64,000 bases of DNA, taken from assembly GCA_031213475.1 (NCBI GenBank), contig JARUPZ010000021.1, positions 5,618,438 through 5,682,437 on the forward strand. Direction: 5' to 3'. Both the position numbers and the translations under genes were made by a program. Below, one piece after another: positions 1 to 12,494 of the stretch. Below the pieces are notes generated by a model. It had not been told where the DNA came from and made no database searches. It worked only from the letters and a program-made list of their open reading frames with translations. The first letter of the stretch is position 1, and each line of letters opens with the position of its first letter. The DNA is from Nereocystis luetkeana (lineage: Eukaryota; Sar; Phaeophyceae; Laminariales; Laminariaceae).

Positions 1-211
1 TAGCAAAGCGTGCCATTGATCCACCACACTACGCAACCCGCTAGACCTAAACTGATCTACTCTACGTACGTGTGCCTGGCCGAACAGTGCTGTGCAGCAA
101 TAGTTCAAACGTTAATTAACATACCTTGTTGATACCCCGCCCCCCCCCTCCCGTCCCCACTTGCTCTCTCCCCTTCCTAACTTCCTCCGTATATATTGTC
201 AGGCAACTACG

Positions 212-520
212 GGTCAGTTGCATAGTATCACCGTTTGCTGTCTCTAGAAGTGGCCACACAAGAAAAAACATCGATTCGTTCCACAATGTCATCCATATGC
301 AAGGAATTCCGCCTCACAAGCGCTTCTTGGTAGAATGCAGCTCACCATGCGTACGACTCACCCCAACACCTCACGGCGCTTTGCGATTTGTGCAAGAGAT
401 ATCTGCGTGATCGGTGCAAACCCAAAGTGCCCTGCCCTGGCATTGTAGGGATGCGAGGTTCTATGGTCATACCACGACGACCATGCATGGCACGAGAACG
501 CCCCCCCCCCCCCCCCCCTC
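212..520 (+). repeat. C-tail family copy, 5' truncated, with C-run
   Basis: It matches the 3' part of the family and ends in a divergent GAGAACGC followed by a C-run at about 499-517. C-rich sequence continues to 640, where it serves as the polypyrimidine tract for the IFT52 exon at 646. Confidence 0.7.
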
Positions 521-645
521 CTCTCCTCCTCCACCCCCCCGCCCGCTCCCATCCCCCTTATCCGCCCCCCCTCCCCCCCCCTCGTCCTTCTCCCCCCCCT
601 GCCCCCGCTCCCTCTTCCCTATCTCGTACTCCCTATCGTTAAAAG

Positions 646-3600
646 GCACGTGCAACGTACCACAAGTACATGCACCCCAAGGAGGCGTTCATCTCGCACG
701 GCATCCTCAACCCCGAGATCGCGCGCATGAAAGACGTAGCCTCCTTATCGCGCCGCGGTGGTGGCAGCGCCAGCAGCAGCAAGCCCGGCAGCGGCGGCAG
801 CAGCACCGGCGGCGGTCGCGGCCGCGGCAGCGATAGCCGCGGGAGCGGAGTTGGCGGCGGCGGCGGCGGCGCATCCGGTGCCTCCCGCGACGAGTCCACC
901 GCCGCCGGCGACGGAACTGGGGGACGGGGAGGACTCGCCTTCGTGTACCCTTACGGCGCCACCATGACCGTGCAGTCTCCAGCGCACCCCGTCCTCTCTT
1001 CCGGCCCCATCTCCTACCCGCTGAACAGGCCCGTGGCCGGGGTGTGGGAACGCCCTCCGGATGTTCTGCCCGGGAGGAAAAGCGGCGAGGGAGGGGGGGG
1101 GAGGGCAGCGGGGGGGAGGATGGCTGGGGGCGGCGGAAGGGCACCGCGACCCGAGGATCACGATGGTGGGTTTGTGGGGTGGGTCGGGAGTGGTGTCGGA
1201 CGCCGGCACGGTGTCAGCGTGATACTGACTGTGTGATGATGGGTTTACGGGGGGGGGGGGGGGGGAAGCGGAGGAGGAACTTGGGAGGAGAAAAAGGAAG
1301 TTGGGGAGGGGGGTGTACTCGATATCGTGCATGGCCGTAGTCGTACGACCATAGACCCTCTCATCCCTACAATGTCGGCACGGAGAAGTTGGGGACGGGG
1401 GTGTACTCGATATTTTGCACGGCCGTAGTCGTATGACCATAGACCCTCGCATCCCTAGTATGCCGGCACGGAGCACGTCGGGTTTTCACCGACCAGGCAG
1501 ACATGGCTTGCACCAAGCGCGACGCGCCGTGCGCTGTTCGGCCTTTGTCGCATGAACGGTGAACTACAAACATCCTACTAAAAACCGCCTGTGAGGCGGA
1601 CTTGCCTATGGACGACAGCTTCGAAGGAATCTATTTTTTTTCTAGTGTGGCCGCTTCCACAGGCAGCAATGGGTATACCATGAAAGCTGCCTTATGAGTG
1701 CCTTACCAAATACACACTACGTGGCACGAGGGGGGAGGGAGAGGGCGGGGACTACTGTCAGCGCGATGCTGAACGTATGGTGACGCCTATTACGGGGGAC
1801 CATAGTTAATAGGACCTATGGTATACATAAAAACCTATATGTTTGACCATTTTTACTAACAATATTTGGTCCTATTAACTATGGTCCCCCGTAATAGGAA
1901 GTAGAGAGCGTCACGCTTGGGGGGAAGGACGCGAGCAAATTTTCGTGTGGCCTATCGCCTCGTCGTATGGAGGTCGCGGCTCCGTAGGGGTAGGGTAAAT
2001 AAAGTCTGCAGATGTGGTGGGGCGTCATCATCGACGGTTTCTGTACGAGAACGGAGGAGCGGTTTGCCGCCGGCCGCGACACCGTTATCCGCAACCCTTG
2101 TTTTCATTCAGCTGTATTTTTTTCGTAGGTTGTCGCCGGTATACAGGTGCCTTTCTGACCCGCGCGAAGGCAAAAAGCCGCGTCTTTGTGTCGGGCAAAC
2201 GTGTATGGCTCCCCCTCTCTCTCTCTCTTAGCGTGCACCCGCCTCCCCTCTACCACCTGCTTGCACCAGCACCTACCCGACCCCCGTTTCATCCCCTCAC
2301 CCACCTCCCCCGCCTCCACCCCCACCCTTGCCCCGATAACCTCCGCCCTCCGTCCAACGACCCCCCGCAGAAGAAACAGCTCCCGCCTCCGAACCCACGG
2401 CGCCTAAGGGCCCAGGGCGGCTGTTGGTGGTGGCATCGAGCGAAATTTTTGCGGACGCTTGGCTGGACAAGGTACCGATTTTTAACGCCTTCAGAACCGC
2501 GTCCATCCCTGTTTTTTTTCTGGGGGGGGGGGGGAGCAAGCTAACTTGACACACCTCCAGATTGATCGTCGTTTCCTGAACACTTTATTCATCAACAGAT
2601 TTTTTCAGGGAAGAGAAATATTCCGTGATCTGTATGACCTGTATGATATGTATGATCTGTATGATCTGTATGATCTAGCTCCATGTCGCCGAGTGGGAGC
2701 CCGTGTGACCCGCATGATCCATGATGGGCAATGTTTCCTGGGTTGGATCTGTACTATACAGATCCCTGCGCACATCTCACCACGATAGGTTAAGGAGGGT
2801 ACGTAGATGATCTAAATTATCTGTACATCGGGATATGTTTGATGTGTGGAGTGTTTCGATCTATGTAGTGTGGCGGTATTGCTTTCGCACTTCTGACAGA
2901 ATTAAAGTCGAAGGAGCTCGGGACCACCAGAGACATGGCGCGGCAGCGGCGTACTCGCGCTCCACCCCCGCCTATACCCGGCCTAATGGACTGCAACGCC
3001 CCTTTTTTCCCCCCGCCATTTGTAGCAACCGAGCCCACCCGCCCTCCACGGTTCCTAGTCTACCGCCTCCCTGTGGGGTTCTCGCTGCTAGTCTGCGTGT
3101 TGGTGTGTGCGTCTGCGTCTGTGTGATCGTCCACTTGTGCTCGTCTCGGTGCCTTTGTATGTAGGTTTCAGTTCGCGGTTGCGCTTGTTTTGGCTCGTGA
3201 TGTTCTGCGTACACGGGCGGCCGGGACCCCTGTTCCCCCCTTGCACGAAGTGGGGCGCACATCACACTTGTGGAGACGTTGATCAACGCTGTAGCACACC
3301 TGTTGGGCGTACTGAGTTGAGAGGTTTGCCGAAACTTCGTGGGGTTTTGCTACAGTGTTCAACGTCTGCACAAGGAGCTTTTTACGCCCACAATATATGC
3401 AGGGGGGGGGGGGGGGGGTCGCGGCTACCTGTGCAGAATTGAGCACAATGTAGGCGATTGCAGGGTGTGTGTCCATGATTTGTACCACGACTCTGTCCGG
3501 CAAATACAACATTCGTGTGATGCTGATATCGGATTCCTATCGTGGACTGTATTTTTCGTCAGAGTGATAGGAAGTATGGTTGTGTATGTGTGTGTCTGCG

Positions 3601-6600
3601 TGTTTGTTGGTACCGTGCGTCTGCTTGTGTTTGTGTGTTGTGGTGCCTATAAATTTCCGTATTGTTCCTTGACTGACGCCACAATACTAGGCTTTGGTGT
3701 GGAACACTCGGCCCTTTACACCCTCGAAAATGCATGTTTATCCCTGCTTGACATGTCTCCTGGCATCTTTGGTGTGAATTTTGACCGTGCGCGCCGTATG
3801 CGCGCGAGCGAGTACGCGTCCGTTTTATGTATAACTACGACACATCTCAACGTTTCGTGCATGCCACTTTTCTTCTGGTTGTTCCCGAACGCATTTCGTG
3901 CGTGTTCGGTACTTGTATCTGTGCGATTATGCGTCCGTGTTTAGTGTGCGTAACTATCCATCCACCTCGATTTAATCTGCCTGCCGCTTTGTCATCTGAC
4001 CGCACCGAAACACCATCAGACCCCATCCGCGCATCACCCGGCGAAACCTCGGTCTCTCGCGTTTAACACGCATTGTGCAGACTACTTTATACGGAGGGAA
4101 CGCAGTAAATAGGACCAAATATTGTCAGTAAAAACATCTAAACGTACAGGTTTTTGTGTGTACCGTCGGTTCTATTTAATATGGTCCCCCGTAGTATCTA
4201 GACCTTTGAAGGCAGCTAGGCCCCTCTTACTCATGGGCCCGATTGATTTAGCTCAATGTTGCCGGGTCGGAACCGCATAACCTGCATGATCCAGGACACC
4301 TTCCCTTGCATTGGACCTTTCACTACAAAAACAAATCCTGTACAACATCCTCAAAAAATGGCGGCTTAGGATCCAGCTGATCTACCAGTAGATAGATAGA
4401 TCGTGATCTGTATCGACCCGTGCGCCGTCTGTCACAGGAGGAAAACGCAAAGCTCTGCGACGTGTTCATGCGGTGGCTCCTTGGGGAGGCGGGCGTGAGG
4501 TTCCCGCGCCGCCGTGACTATGAGGTCTCCGAAAGCAGGAGGGTGCCCAACACGGAGTCCCTGGCGGACCGTCTGCGCTGCTGCCTTCAGGTGTGCCCCA
4601 CCCCAGTCCCGTGTGCTATGGCGTTGCTTCGAAACGCCTTGAAAGGCCTGTTCATTCCCGACCTTTAGGTACTGGGAACCTCGAAATTATTACCTTGCGA
4701 GACCGGTCATTGACGTTGCCTGAGCTCAGGTATCGGGGACGAATTTGTGTCCGTACCGGTACTTGGCAGGTCGAGTCTCAGACGGGAGAGCGGGGGGGGG
4801 GGTTCAGGGCGAGCATCTTCCTTAGCCCCTTCGGGTCGGTCAGTCTCCGTCGTAACCGGGCCCTGTCGAAAATTCAGCTGCCGTTCTTCTGTCTCTGCGA
4901 AAGCCTACCCACGTGAATGACAACGTGAACCCGCTCAATTTGTTTGTTTGATATTTCGTTCCTGTTGCTTCATCCGATTCATTTTTATTCGCGCTTCTTG
5001 CTCCCGCTCCCTCCTCCTAATCGTAAAACTCAGATCCGGGGTCACACAGCGTGAGGCTCTTCTCCCCCCTTCTCCCCCCTTCTCCCCTACGGCATGTGCC
5101 TCGCATTCTCATTGCAGTAACGGTTCGGTGCTTTCTGCCCCGGCTTACTCGCGGCTAATTGTGCAAAATTGGAAAAATAGGCTGGGCATACCGGTATGCG
5201 CGTCCCTAGGGTGTACGGTGAACTCGCAGATATGAGCGCGAAGCCTGCGATAAAGGGCGTGGTGGGCGCGAGTACTTTTAGGGGGTTTTTTTGTGTCAGC
5301 GACTCAGAGCTACTGAAGCAAGTGGCTACCCCATTTATCTAGTTTTTGCTATCGTACTCTTTTGAAGTCCGCGATATAAAACCGCCCTGCCGCAGCCTTG
5401 ATCCTCCGCTTACCCCGTGAGGCCCACGTGAAGCGCCGCAAAAACAACGGAGCGTTTTCCCTCCCCTGGCGATACGTTGTTGTTGTTGTTGTTGTTGGTG
5501 TTGATGGTCATATTGGTGGTGGTGTTGATGGTCGTATTGGTGGTGGTGTTGATGGTGGTGGTAGCGGTGGTGGCGGTGGTGGTGGTGGTGGTGGTTGTAG
5601 TGGTCGTGGTGGTCTAGGTGGTGGTGACGGTGGTGGTGGTGGTGGTGGTGGTGGTGGTAGTGGCGGTGGTGATGGTGGTGGTGGTGTGGTAATGGACGTG
5701 GTGGTGGTGTTGGTGTTGCTATCGTTAATGTTCTTGTTCATGTTGGTGGTGGTGGTGGCAATGGTGGTGTTGTTATTGTCGTGCATGTTGTTGTGTCTCG
5801 CATGTCTACTCATTGCCGCAGTCTAGCCAATGGTCACGAACAAGGCGAAACAAGGAGCCCAAAGGTGTACAGCATGCAGGGGTAGCGTTGGTTCTTGGAG
5901 TCAAGTCGGCCGCGGCAAACAGAGGCGTTCTACGATAGAGGTTCACCCTAAATTTTCTGAGGCTCCTCACGTGAGGGGCTCCACACCTCACCCGGCAACT
6001 GATTTCGGAAAAAAACAAAGTGTATCCCGATGAATACTTTCATGGCCCAAGGACTCGAAAGCGTCCTTTTTCGAAACAAGAGTGGTATTCCGGCGATTTT
6101 GGGTCAAGGAACCCCGTCATTCAGAAACAAAATAGGGGGAAATGTGACGCCTCTATCGTAAAACGCGTCAACATTGCTTTATACACATATGCATACTTAC
6201 AGCAGTGGCGTAGTTTATTACGTGCGTCACAGTAGAGCATCGCTTCTCGAAGCGCTTTCTTTGTTTGCTCGCTCGCCATGCCCTCCGTGCCATGCCATCC
6301 GCCCCCTTCCATACTCACCCACCCAAACAACCCACCCACCCATTCTCCTACCCACCCACTCCCCCCCCTTGCGTTGGGGGTTAAATGAGGGACGCAGACG
6401 GCGAAATAGGAAGTGGATAAGATAAGCAAAAAATACATGTAGGTAACATATGAGGAAACGTTAACGAGCGCCCGATTGTTGTTGGTGTCTCTATTAAAGT
6501 AGGAACGGTGCTCCGTTTCGAAAGGGATGCGTGGGTAATGTCCAAACGACTAAAGCAAGCAACAAATGAGTACGCTCCCCCCCCCCCTCTCCTTCTCCCG

Positions 6601-9600
6601 GCTACCGCCTGCAGGAATCTGAGAGCCTTCCGAAGAACTTCACGAAGCTTTTCAACGACTCGTTGTTTGGGTTCGACACCAAGATGATCCCGGAAACCGT
6701 GGAGGCATTCTCCCTACTCGGGGTGAAGCACGAGCCCTTGACGCTCATCCCCCCGGCCTTCGAGCGGCCGCTGCCGCCTCTCCTGGCGGCGGTGTTTCCG
6801 CCCATCGTGAGGGACCCACCCCCTCCCGCGCTCGACAGGTTCGACCTGGACGAGCATTTCGCGAGCGACCGCATCCGATTGGCGCAGATGACCAACAAGG
6901 TATTGGGTGGGGTGGGTGTGGGTTGTGTTTTGGACGAAATGGAAGGGCGTCTTGTAGGGGCTGTGAGTTGAAGAGGACTTCATCGCCGCGGCTAGCTTTG
7001 AAATTGGGTGGCGTGGTATATGGTGACGCCGAAACAGCAGCTGACTTAAACGCTTGTTTTCCGCATACTTCCGGGTCGGATTTTTCCATGTTTTCGCATA
7101 CCTACGGGTTTGTTTCACTCGTTTTTAGTATACTCCCGGGTTGGCATCAATCAATAAATAGCACTCACCGATCCAGATACAAAATACGCAGAACTTCGCG
7201 TAATTTCTGCACGCGAGCTAACTGTATGCATTTCCTAGCCAAACAAAGGCTCAAGTCGGCGACTGAATATAACTGTTTGTAGTGCCTAGCCAACTCCCTG
7301 GTGGTGCGTAGGTCGGCGGCTTATTGTCAACCAACGTACAGGCCTTGTGCTTCGCGGTATTGTTAGGACTAGGTGGAAACGGGGGGAAGGAGAGGGGGGG
7401 GCGTACTCATGTCGTGAATGGCCGTAGTTGTGTATCCATACGAGACCCTCGCACCCCTGCAATTGCCGGGACGGAGAAACGTCGATTTTTCACCGACTAG
7501 ACCGGCACTGCTCGCACGAAGCGCGAAGCAAAACGTGACGTGTTCGGCGAGTCGCGTGAAGGGTGAGCTGCATCCTACTACTACTAAGAAACGCTTGTGA
7601 GGTAGAGGTTTTTTGCCTATGGACGGCAGCGTCGAAGGAATTGATGATGTGTTTTCTGGTGTGGCCACTTCCTGAGGGGGCGTATGGGTGGGGTGAAAAC
7701 AAAAGGAGGGGCGGAGGGGGGGGGGGGTGGGGGGCATAGCTTGTCTGAGATGTAAGAACTTGCTTCAGCTGTGATGTGCATTATATCTGCTTTATTTTTC
7801 CTGAGGCGTTCTTCCACTCGAGAGTGACTGGAGCCTTGCCCTGTGACCACGGACTGCATTGTGTTGTTGCGATGAGATAATGTGAGAGCAATAGCAACAA
7901 CGACGACGACAACAACTACAACAACAATAACAATAACAACAACTACTACTACAACAACAACAGCAATAACAACAGCAACAACTACAACAGCAACAACAAC
8001 AAACAACAACAACAACAACAACAACAGCAACAACAACAGCAACAACAACAGCAACAACAACAACAACAACAACAACAACAACGACGACGACAACAACTAG
8101 AGCGTTTCGGACGTGTGCGCACACGATTCTGCTCTGTCTTGCGATGTGCTGACGGGGAGTCGCTCGGTCGACGAGAGTTTTTTTTTGCGTGACCCGCGAG
8201 GTTCGGACGCCGCGCGGCTAGCGCTTGTCTGGCCGAGCGGCTCGCTGCGCAGTGCAAGGCGAACGATCGGGGGGAAACCGTCGGTACAATGGAGACGACA
8301 ACCATGTCGTCGAACTGTATGCAGAAAACACACGCGCGGCTACTGTAGGTGCCACCCTATCCCACGTGGGCTCAAAATTTCGGCGAGTGTTCCGTTTCAT
8401 TTTATTCTGCTCGTCCGGCGGAATAGTCAAAATAGAGTTTAAACCTTTTGCGGACAAACTAGTCAGATTCTTTTTTTTTTAAGATGGGTGAAAGGGTGAA
8501 GCGCACCACACTTACACATACAGAACGCGTGCCCTTGTGTCGGTTCAACCTGCCCGTCGACCCCATTGTCACAACAGCAGAACGAGCTGCTGCTAAGTAC
8601 CTCGGACGGACGCAGGTGAGCGTCTTGGGCCTGACCTGACCCCTGAGAGGGTCAGATTCCGGTGATGTTGTCACAGACGAAACTTAAGCAAGTGCTCCTA
8701 CCCCCAACCCTAGCACCCCCCCCCCCCCCCCCCCTCCCTATGACGCCTCCTTCGGCGTTATCCACGCAAAGTGCACAACGAGCGACCTCGAGTACTACGT
8801 ACGGGAGTGTGGGGAGATCATGGACGTCACCGGGCAGCTGACGGAGGGCTCCCCGATGTCGACAGGGCCGATGGGCATCCTCGACCACGTGTTCAAGCGG
8901 CTCATGCGGTTCAAGATGCTCAATCAGGTGATGCTCCCGCCCCACGCACTCATTCAGCGCGAGAGCATTGCCACCTTAGATGGGCGGTGCCGTATTCTTT
9001 TGTGAGAGACACCACCCCAGAAGGGCGTGAGGAGCGCTTACCTACTCCCCACCCGAAGCATGCCTTCGAAGGAAATTTACTCGCGCAGCCCCAACCAACG
9101 TTTGGTATGGCGCTACTTACGTACAGGAGTCCTAAAAAACAAGTTTACGACGTACTGGAGGCAGAAGTATCGTGCTTTTAACCGGCAGTTTTTTTCACTT
9201 TGGGGAGCTCCGTAATCCGTCAGAAAAAAAAATAAGCCCAACAGTGATGCATACCCCTCTACCAAAAGTTGGCCCTGACAAGCCAAACACTTGTACAAAA
9301 TATGAGGAGTCCACTGCGTGCGTGCACTCCTTCTCTCTCAAGTTTTCTGCGTGGTGGTTGTTGTTTTTGTGCACTGTACGGTCAATGAACCGTTACGATA
9401 TGTTCATGCAAACCGACGGGCATTTTCAACCTCGCGGTCGATTCAAGCGGCTCGCTCAAGAACCGGGGCTAGATTCTCAGCCAGGTATTGCTCTGCTCGC
9501 CCTCCCGCGCACGCGCCAAAACGACCAGGCCAAAAACTTTTCCGCTAGAGAGGGACCCCTGTTGATACCGCATGGCACTCTTCTTTTTTTTTTCTTTTTT

Positions 9601-11832
9601 TCTTTCATGCGAACGTTTCTCTATATATGTACTAGGGATGTATTGGTATTATCTTGGCCCGCTTCGAATTTTTCGGAGATTCGCCGCTCTGGGCGTAACT
9701 ATAAAGACCGTTTTATACATTAATACTAGCATGAAGCGGTCCTTATATTTTAAGACTGATCGAAAATACTTGTTAACCCTCTTAGTACTCTAGTTCTGTT
9801 TTGGGGACACACGGCTGCAATCCTAAGTATTACGGGGGACCATAGTAAACAGGACCAAAACAACGTTAGTTAGCAAAAATCGCAAAATGCTTGAAGTATG
9901 TACCAGTAGTTTTTGTGTGTACACCGTGGGTCTTATTTAATATGGTCCCCCGTAATAGTTTGTCCCTAAAACGGGACTGCGGCCTTAACCCTTTTAGAAC
10001 CGCAGTCCCGTTTTGGGGACAAACCAGTCAAATTTCAAGTATTTTGTCCCCAAAACGGGACTGCGGTTCTAAAGGGGTTGCGAAGGGTCAAAGCAACTTC
10101 GAGAGGGGCTCCTGTTTTTTTTGGGTCGAGGTTTGTATGTCACCGTCGTCGTTGCCATCGTCGCTTATCATACCAATCTATTGTGGCCAGGGACACAACC
10201 GACCAGTCCTTTAGAGGATTTTTACTTAGGATTATTTGCGGTGGAAGTGCATACCGCGTACATACCCCGAGATGGACTCAGGTTCTATACCTGCAAGTGT
10301 GGATGCTCTGTTAAAAAAAAAAAATTGGGGCCTGGTTTTCCATTGAGGCGGAGAGGCCCGTTCCAAGCACAACAACTTCTAACGTCAACCATACCGAACG
10401 ATACCTGGTATGTGACCTTTGTCACCAACCATTCGAAGTTCACCGGTTGATAGTCACCGGCTCTACCGACGGATGGGCTCTACCGACGAAATAAAGGGTT
10501 TTATCCTGGTGGAAAGCGAAAGGAGGACGGAAATAGGGGGGCACGCTCGAGAACCTCGTGTTTTGATGTGCGTAGATAGCCGCGCGTGCAGAGCAGAGGC
10601 ACACGGGCACACCGCACGACACTGCCTGCTGCCTACTGATCGGCCGGTCTGCTGGTGTGGTTTCTCCCGCCCGCCCGCCCGCCCGCTCGCCCGCCCCTTT
10701 CTTATTTCGAAGGTGGGTAGAACGGAGCGGATATACATGTATGGTGCTGGCCACACCGCACTATATATATATATATATATTTATGTATATATATATATGT
10801 ATATATTTATGTATTATTGTTGTTTGCGGTTGACTGGTAGCGATTCCGGGCTCACTAGCAGAATGGGGAACGTCAATGGTTTTCTGCCGATTGGGGGTCT
10901 CGGTCGTCCGAGACTGCGTGTGTCAGGGCCTCGGCCAGTCGGCTAGGGGGGGGGGGGGGGGGGCTCTCGGGTGCTGGCAGTAGTACGATAGGAAACGAGA
11001 AGCAGCGGCCGGTGTCGCGGCTCTCGTACCACGCCAGTGGCGCCCCCCTCCCCGACGTCGCAGGAAACAGTATTAACAGCATGGCAATTCAAAGGATATA
11101 CCTTACTACAGATCTCTGATAATAGTTTGTTTTTTTTTCGTGCGACGTTTTTCTTTCAGGAGGGAGCAACGGACGCGCTTACCGGCGGCGGAGGCGGCGG
11201 CGATGCCATCGGCAGTGTTCCCGGACGGACCGCGGGAAACTCTATCGGGGTCGTGGGACCTCGAACTGACATGATGTCCGTCGATGGTATCGGTAGCCGC
11301 GGCGGCGGCGGCGGCGGCGGCGGCAGCCGTGGCGGCGGCGGTGGAGTGTCACCGCTATCTATACCGATATCCGAACCCGGCAGGAACTTGAGGGGGGAAA
11401 TGAGGCGGCAGGACTCTGTCGGTAGCGGTAGCGCGATGAGCGGGGGGGGCAACGGAGGAGGGTCTGAGTCTAAGGATGGGGGCGGGGAGGTGAGTCCATG
11501 TTTTGGTCAATGAAAAAAATGAAATAGACCCATTCCATGTTAGGATTCACACATTTTAGGCCAACATTTTCCGACCGGTTGAGCTCTTTAAAGTGAGCAG
11601 ATATCGGTATACCGGCTATATACGGTGATACGCTATACTGGGGAGTTAGGTTTAGGACTTCGTACGTAGTCGTATCGCATAGAACCGACTGCTGGTCGGG
11701 TTTCCTGAACAAACTTCTTCGCAGTCGATGTCTCGGGCTTTAGAGATGTTGAGACTTCTCATGCGTAAGGGTCAAGACATAATAAGGCACCGTCCCGCAT
11801 TGGCCGATACCTACTGTACGTACTATCATTAA
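646..11832 (+). CDS. IFT52: Intraflagellar transport protein 52 (5' partial, 7 exons)
   Basis: Exons: 646-1041, 2409-2471, 4438-4590, 6615-6899, 8772-8927, 11160-11489, 11725-11832 (stop TAA). All joins are phase 0; 496 codons lie in the window. IFT52 is a core subunit of the IFT-B complex that builds flagella, and its C-terminal part pairs with IFT46 in the family. Diagnostic stretches are YHKYMHPKEAFISHGILN, FVYPYGATMTVQ, EIFADAWLDK/EENAKLCDVF (across an intron), LLGVKHEPLTLIPP, FDLDEHF and LEYYVRECGEI. About 100 N-terminal residues are missing to the left of the window. Two oddities: a Gly/Ser-rich insertion of about 55 residues after ARMKDVASLSRR, and a 145-residue Gly-rich C-terminal extension in the last two exons, which known IFT52 lacks. 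Less certain points: the end of exon 1 (GGG/gtgtgg), the start of exon 2 (2371 is an alternative), and the 3' end. Reading through the donor at 8928 would stop at 9005 and give a conventional C-terminus. Confidence 0.9.
1312..1740 (-). repeat. C-tail family copies (two overlapping 3' ends)
   Basis: On the minus strand the element ends in GAGTAC followed by C-runs, seen here as G-runs. A second 3' end at about 1408 lies inside the first, so one copy has inserted into or been duplicated within another. It is antisense to IFT52. Confidence 0.65.
1790..1894 (+). mobile_element. M-family MITE (105 bp)
   Basis: Complete copy with perfect 27-bp inverted ends starting TTACGGGGGACCATAG, flanked by TA at 1788-1789 and 1895-1896. 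It is the best reference copy in the window. The size, ends and TA target fit the Tc1/mariner superfamily, but no transposase with these ends is present. Confidence 0.95.
2617..2815 (+). repeat. GATC-rich dispersed repeat
   Basis: Runs of CTGTATGATCTGTATGATC lead into a core containing TAGCTCCATG, GTGGGAGCC, GTTTCCTGGGTTGGATCTG and TACACAGATCC-like sequence, and end in GATGATCT repeats. The same core recurs at seven other places in the window. Confidence 0.7.
2816..4085. other. IFT52 intron sequence without recognised genes
   Basis: Contains a G-run at about 3402-3418 and GTGTGT-rich stretches. Open frames here show no family resemblance. Confidence 0.5.
4089..4196 (+). mobile_element. M-family MITE, left end decayed
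   Basis: The right end GGTCCCCCGTA is well kept. The left end reads ACGGAGGGAACGCAGTAAATAG, which is mutated. Orientation is the reverse of the 1790 copy (AGGACCAAATATTGTCAGTA on the left). Confidence 0.8.
4236..4413 (+). repeat. GATC-rich dispersed repeat (partial)
   Basis: Shares the core TTTAGCTCAATGTTGCCGGG, CCTGCATGATCCAGGACA and the terminal AGATAGATAGATC, and ends about 25 bp before the IFT52 exon at 4438. Confidence 0.6.
5478..5815 (+). repeat. GTT/GGT trinucleotide array
   Basis: About 330 bp of imperfect GGT and GTT triplets in an IFT52 intron. The long Gly/Val and Pro frames across it are artefacts of the repeat. Confidence 0.9.
6520..6590 (+). repeat. C-tail family, short variant, abutting an exon
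   Basis: Contains TCGAAAGGGATGCGTGGG, GACTAAAGCAAGCAACAAA and the end GAGTACGC followed by a C-run. The C-run is the polypyrimidine tract of the IFT52 acceptor at 6614, which lies 24 bp further on. Confidence 0.8.
7408..7705 (-). repeat. C-tail family copy (minus), 5' truncated
   Basis: Minus-strand copy ending at GAGTACGCC and a C-run (G-run on + at 7395-7405). It is truncated at a different 5' point from the full-length copies. Antisense to IFT52. Confidence 0.7.
7886..8098 (+). repeat. CAA/CAG trinucleotide array
   Basis: Over 200 bp of AAC, CAG and GAC triplets in an intron. All open frames are repeat-derived (Asn/Thr, or Val/Cys/Leu on the other strand). Confidence 0.9.
8713..8740 (+). 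repeat. C-run upstream of an IFT52 acceptor
   Basis: An almost pure C-run about 32-60 nt before the exon at 8772. It is preceded by a weakly C-tail-like stretch (TTAAGCAAGTGCTCC), too diverged to assign. Confidence 0.5.
9683..9760. repeat. H-type hairpin element
   Basis: An imperfect palindrome with ATAAAGACCGTTTTATAC on one side and AAGCGGTCCTTATATTTTA on the other. It resembles the tandem units at 39646-39905. Confidence 0.5.
9777..9984. mobile_element. P-family palindrome split by an M MITE
   Basis: The left half (CCCTCTTAG...GTTTTGGGGACA) and right half (GTTTGTCCCTAAAACGGGAC) are separated by the M copy at 9830-9955. TTAA lies at 9773-9776 and 9985-9988. The second TTAA is shared with the next P copy. 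Confidence 0.7.
9830..9955 (+). mobile_element. M-family MITE nested in a P element
   Basis: Starts TTACGGGGGACCATAG, ends GGTCCCCCGTAA, and is flanked by TA on both sides. It is 126 bp long because of internal additions. Confidence 0.9.
9989..10077. mobile_element. P-family palindromic MITE
   Basis: Inverted halves starting CCCTTTTAGAACCGCAGTCC around a short AT-rich loop. TTAA lies on the left and a mutated TTGC on the right. TTAA targets and CCC-starting ends are typical of piggyBac-like elements. Confidence 0.85.
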
Positions 11833-11958
11833 AAACTATATGTTGGGTCCTGTTTTTATTTTGCCATCCTTCAGCAGTGCGGTTCTTAAAAAAAACATGC
11901 GTTCACAAGTTTCGGACAAAAGGTCGTCGGTTCCCACTTCTCGGTCTATAGACCTCAA

Positions 11959-12047
11959 CCCTTCCAGTGCTGCAGTTCCGTTGTAGAGACAAACCACTCA
12001 AATTGTAAGTAGTTTGTTCCCAAAACGGGACTGCAGTACTAAAAGGG
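11959..12047. mobile_element. P-family palindromic MITE
   Basis: The right half is intact (CCCAAAACGGGACTGCAG) and the left half is diverged. The flanks are TCAA and TTAG, both decayed from TTAA. Confidence 0.8.
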
Positions 12048-12057
12048 TTAGGTGGAG

Positions 12058-12268
12058 GTGGATTCCTGATCTGTATGATCTGCAGCTCTTTCAGGGAATT
12101 GTCGTCCTGATCTGTATGACCTAGCTCCATGCTCCCGAGCGGGAGTCGTACATAACTTGAAATATCTATGGTAGAACATTGTTCCCTGGGCTGGCTATGT
12201 TCCGTACAGATCCTGCACAACGTCTCACAGTGTCTCGCAGAGGAGCTAGATGATCGAAACCGTGATCT
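12058..12268 (+). repeat. GATC-rich dispersed repeat
   Basis: Starts with CTGATCTGTATGATCTG, carries the CTAGCTCCATG / GGGAGTC / TTCCCTGGGCTGG core and ends with GAGCTAGATGATCG. Confidence 0.65.
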
Positions 12269-12494
12269 GTCTGTCCGGCACGCTTTGCTTTTGCTTTTGC
12301 TTTTGCTTCGCTTTGCGTTGCTCTACTTTGCTTTGCTTTGCTTCACTTCGCTTTGCTTTGCTTTGATTTTATTTTATTTTTTCAGAGGGCATCGGCCGTT
12401 GCCGGCGGGGTGGGAGGGCTCGCGGCCAAGGGCGAAGCAAGAGGAGGAGGAGGTACGTACTGCGACACGCCAACCATGGGATGTAACCTGGTTG

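Noticed and set aside
7617-8124. Poly-Val/Leu/Cys and Asn/Thr frames
   Set aside because: Products of the CAA/CAG triplet array. The same applies to 5398-5826, 25796-26224, 27149-27867 and 38708-39205.
8480-8615. Possible extra IFT52 exon (GERVKRTTLTHTERVP...LGRTQ before a GT)
   Set aside because: IFT52 exons 6615-6899 and 8772-8927 join directly (MTNK/CTTSDLEYY) as in the family, leaving no place for it. It has no recognisable homology.
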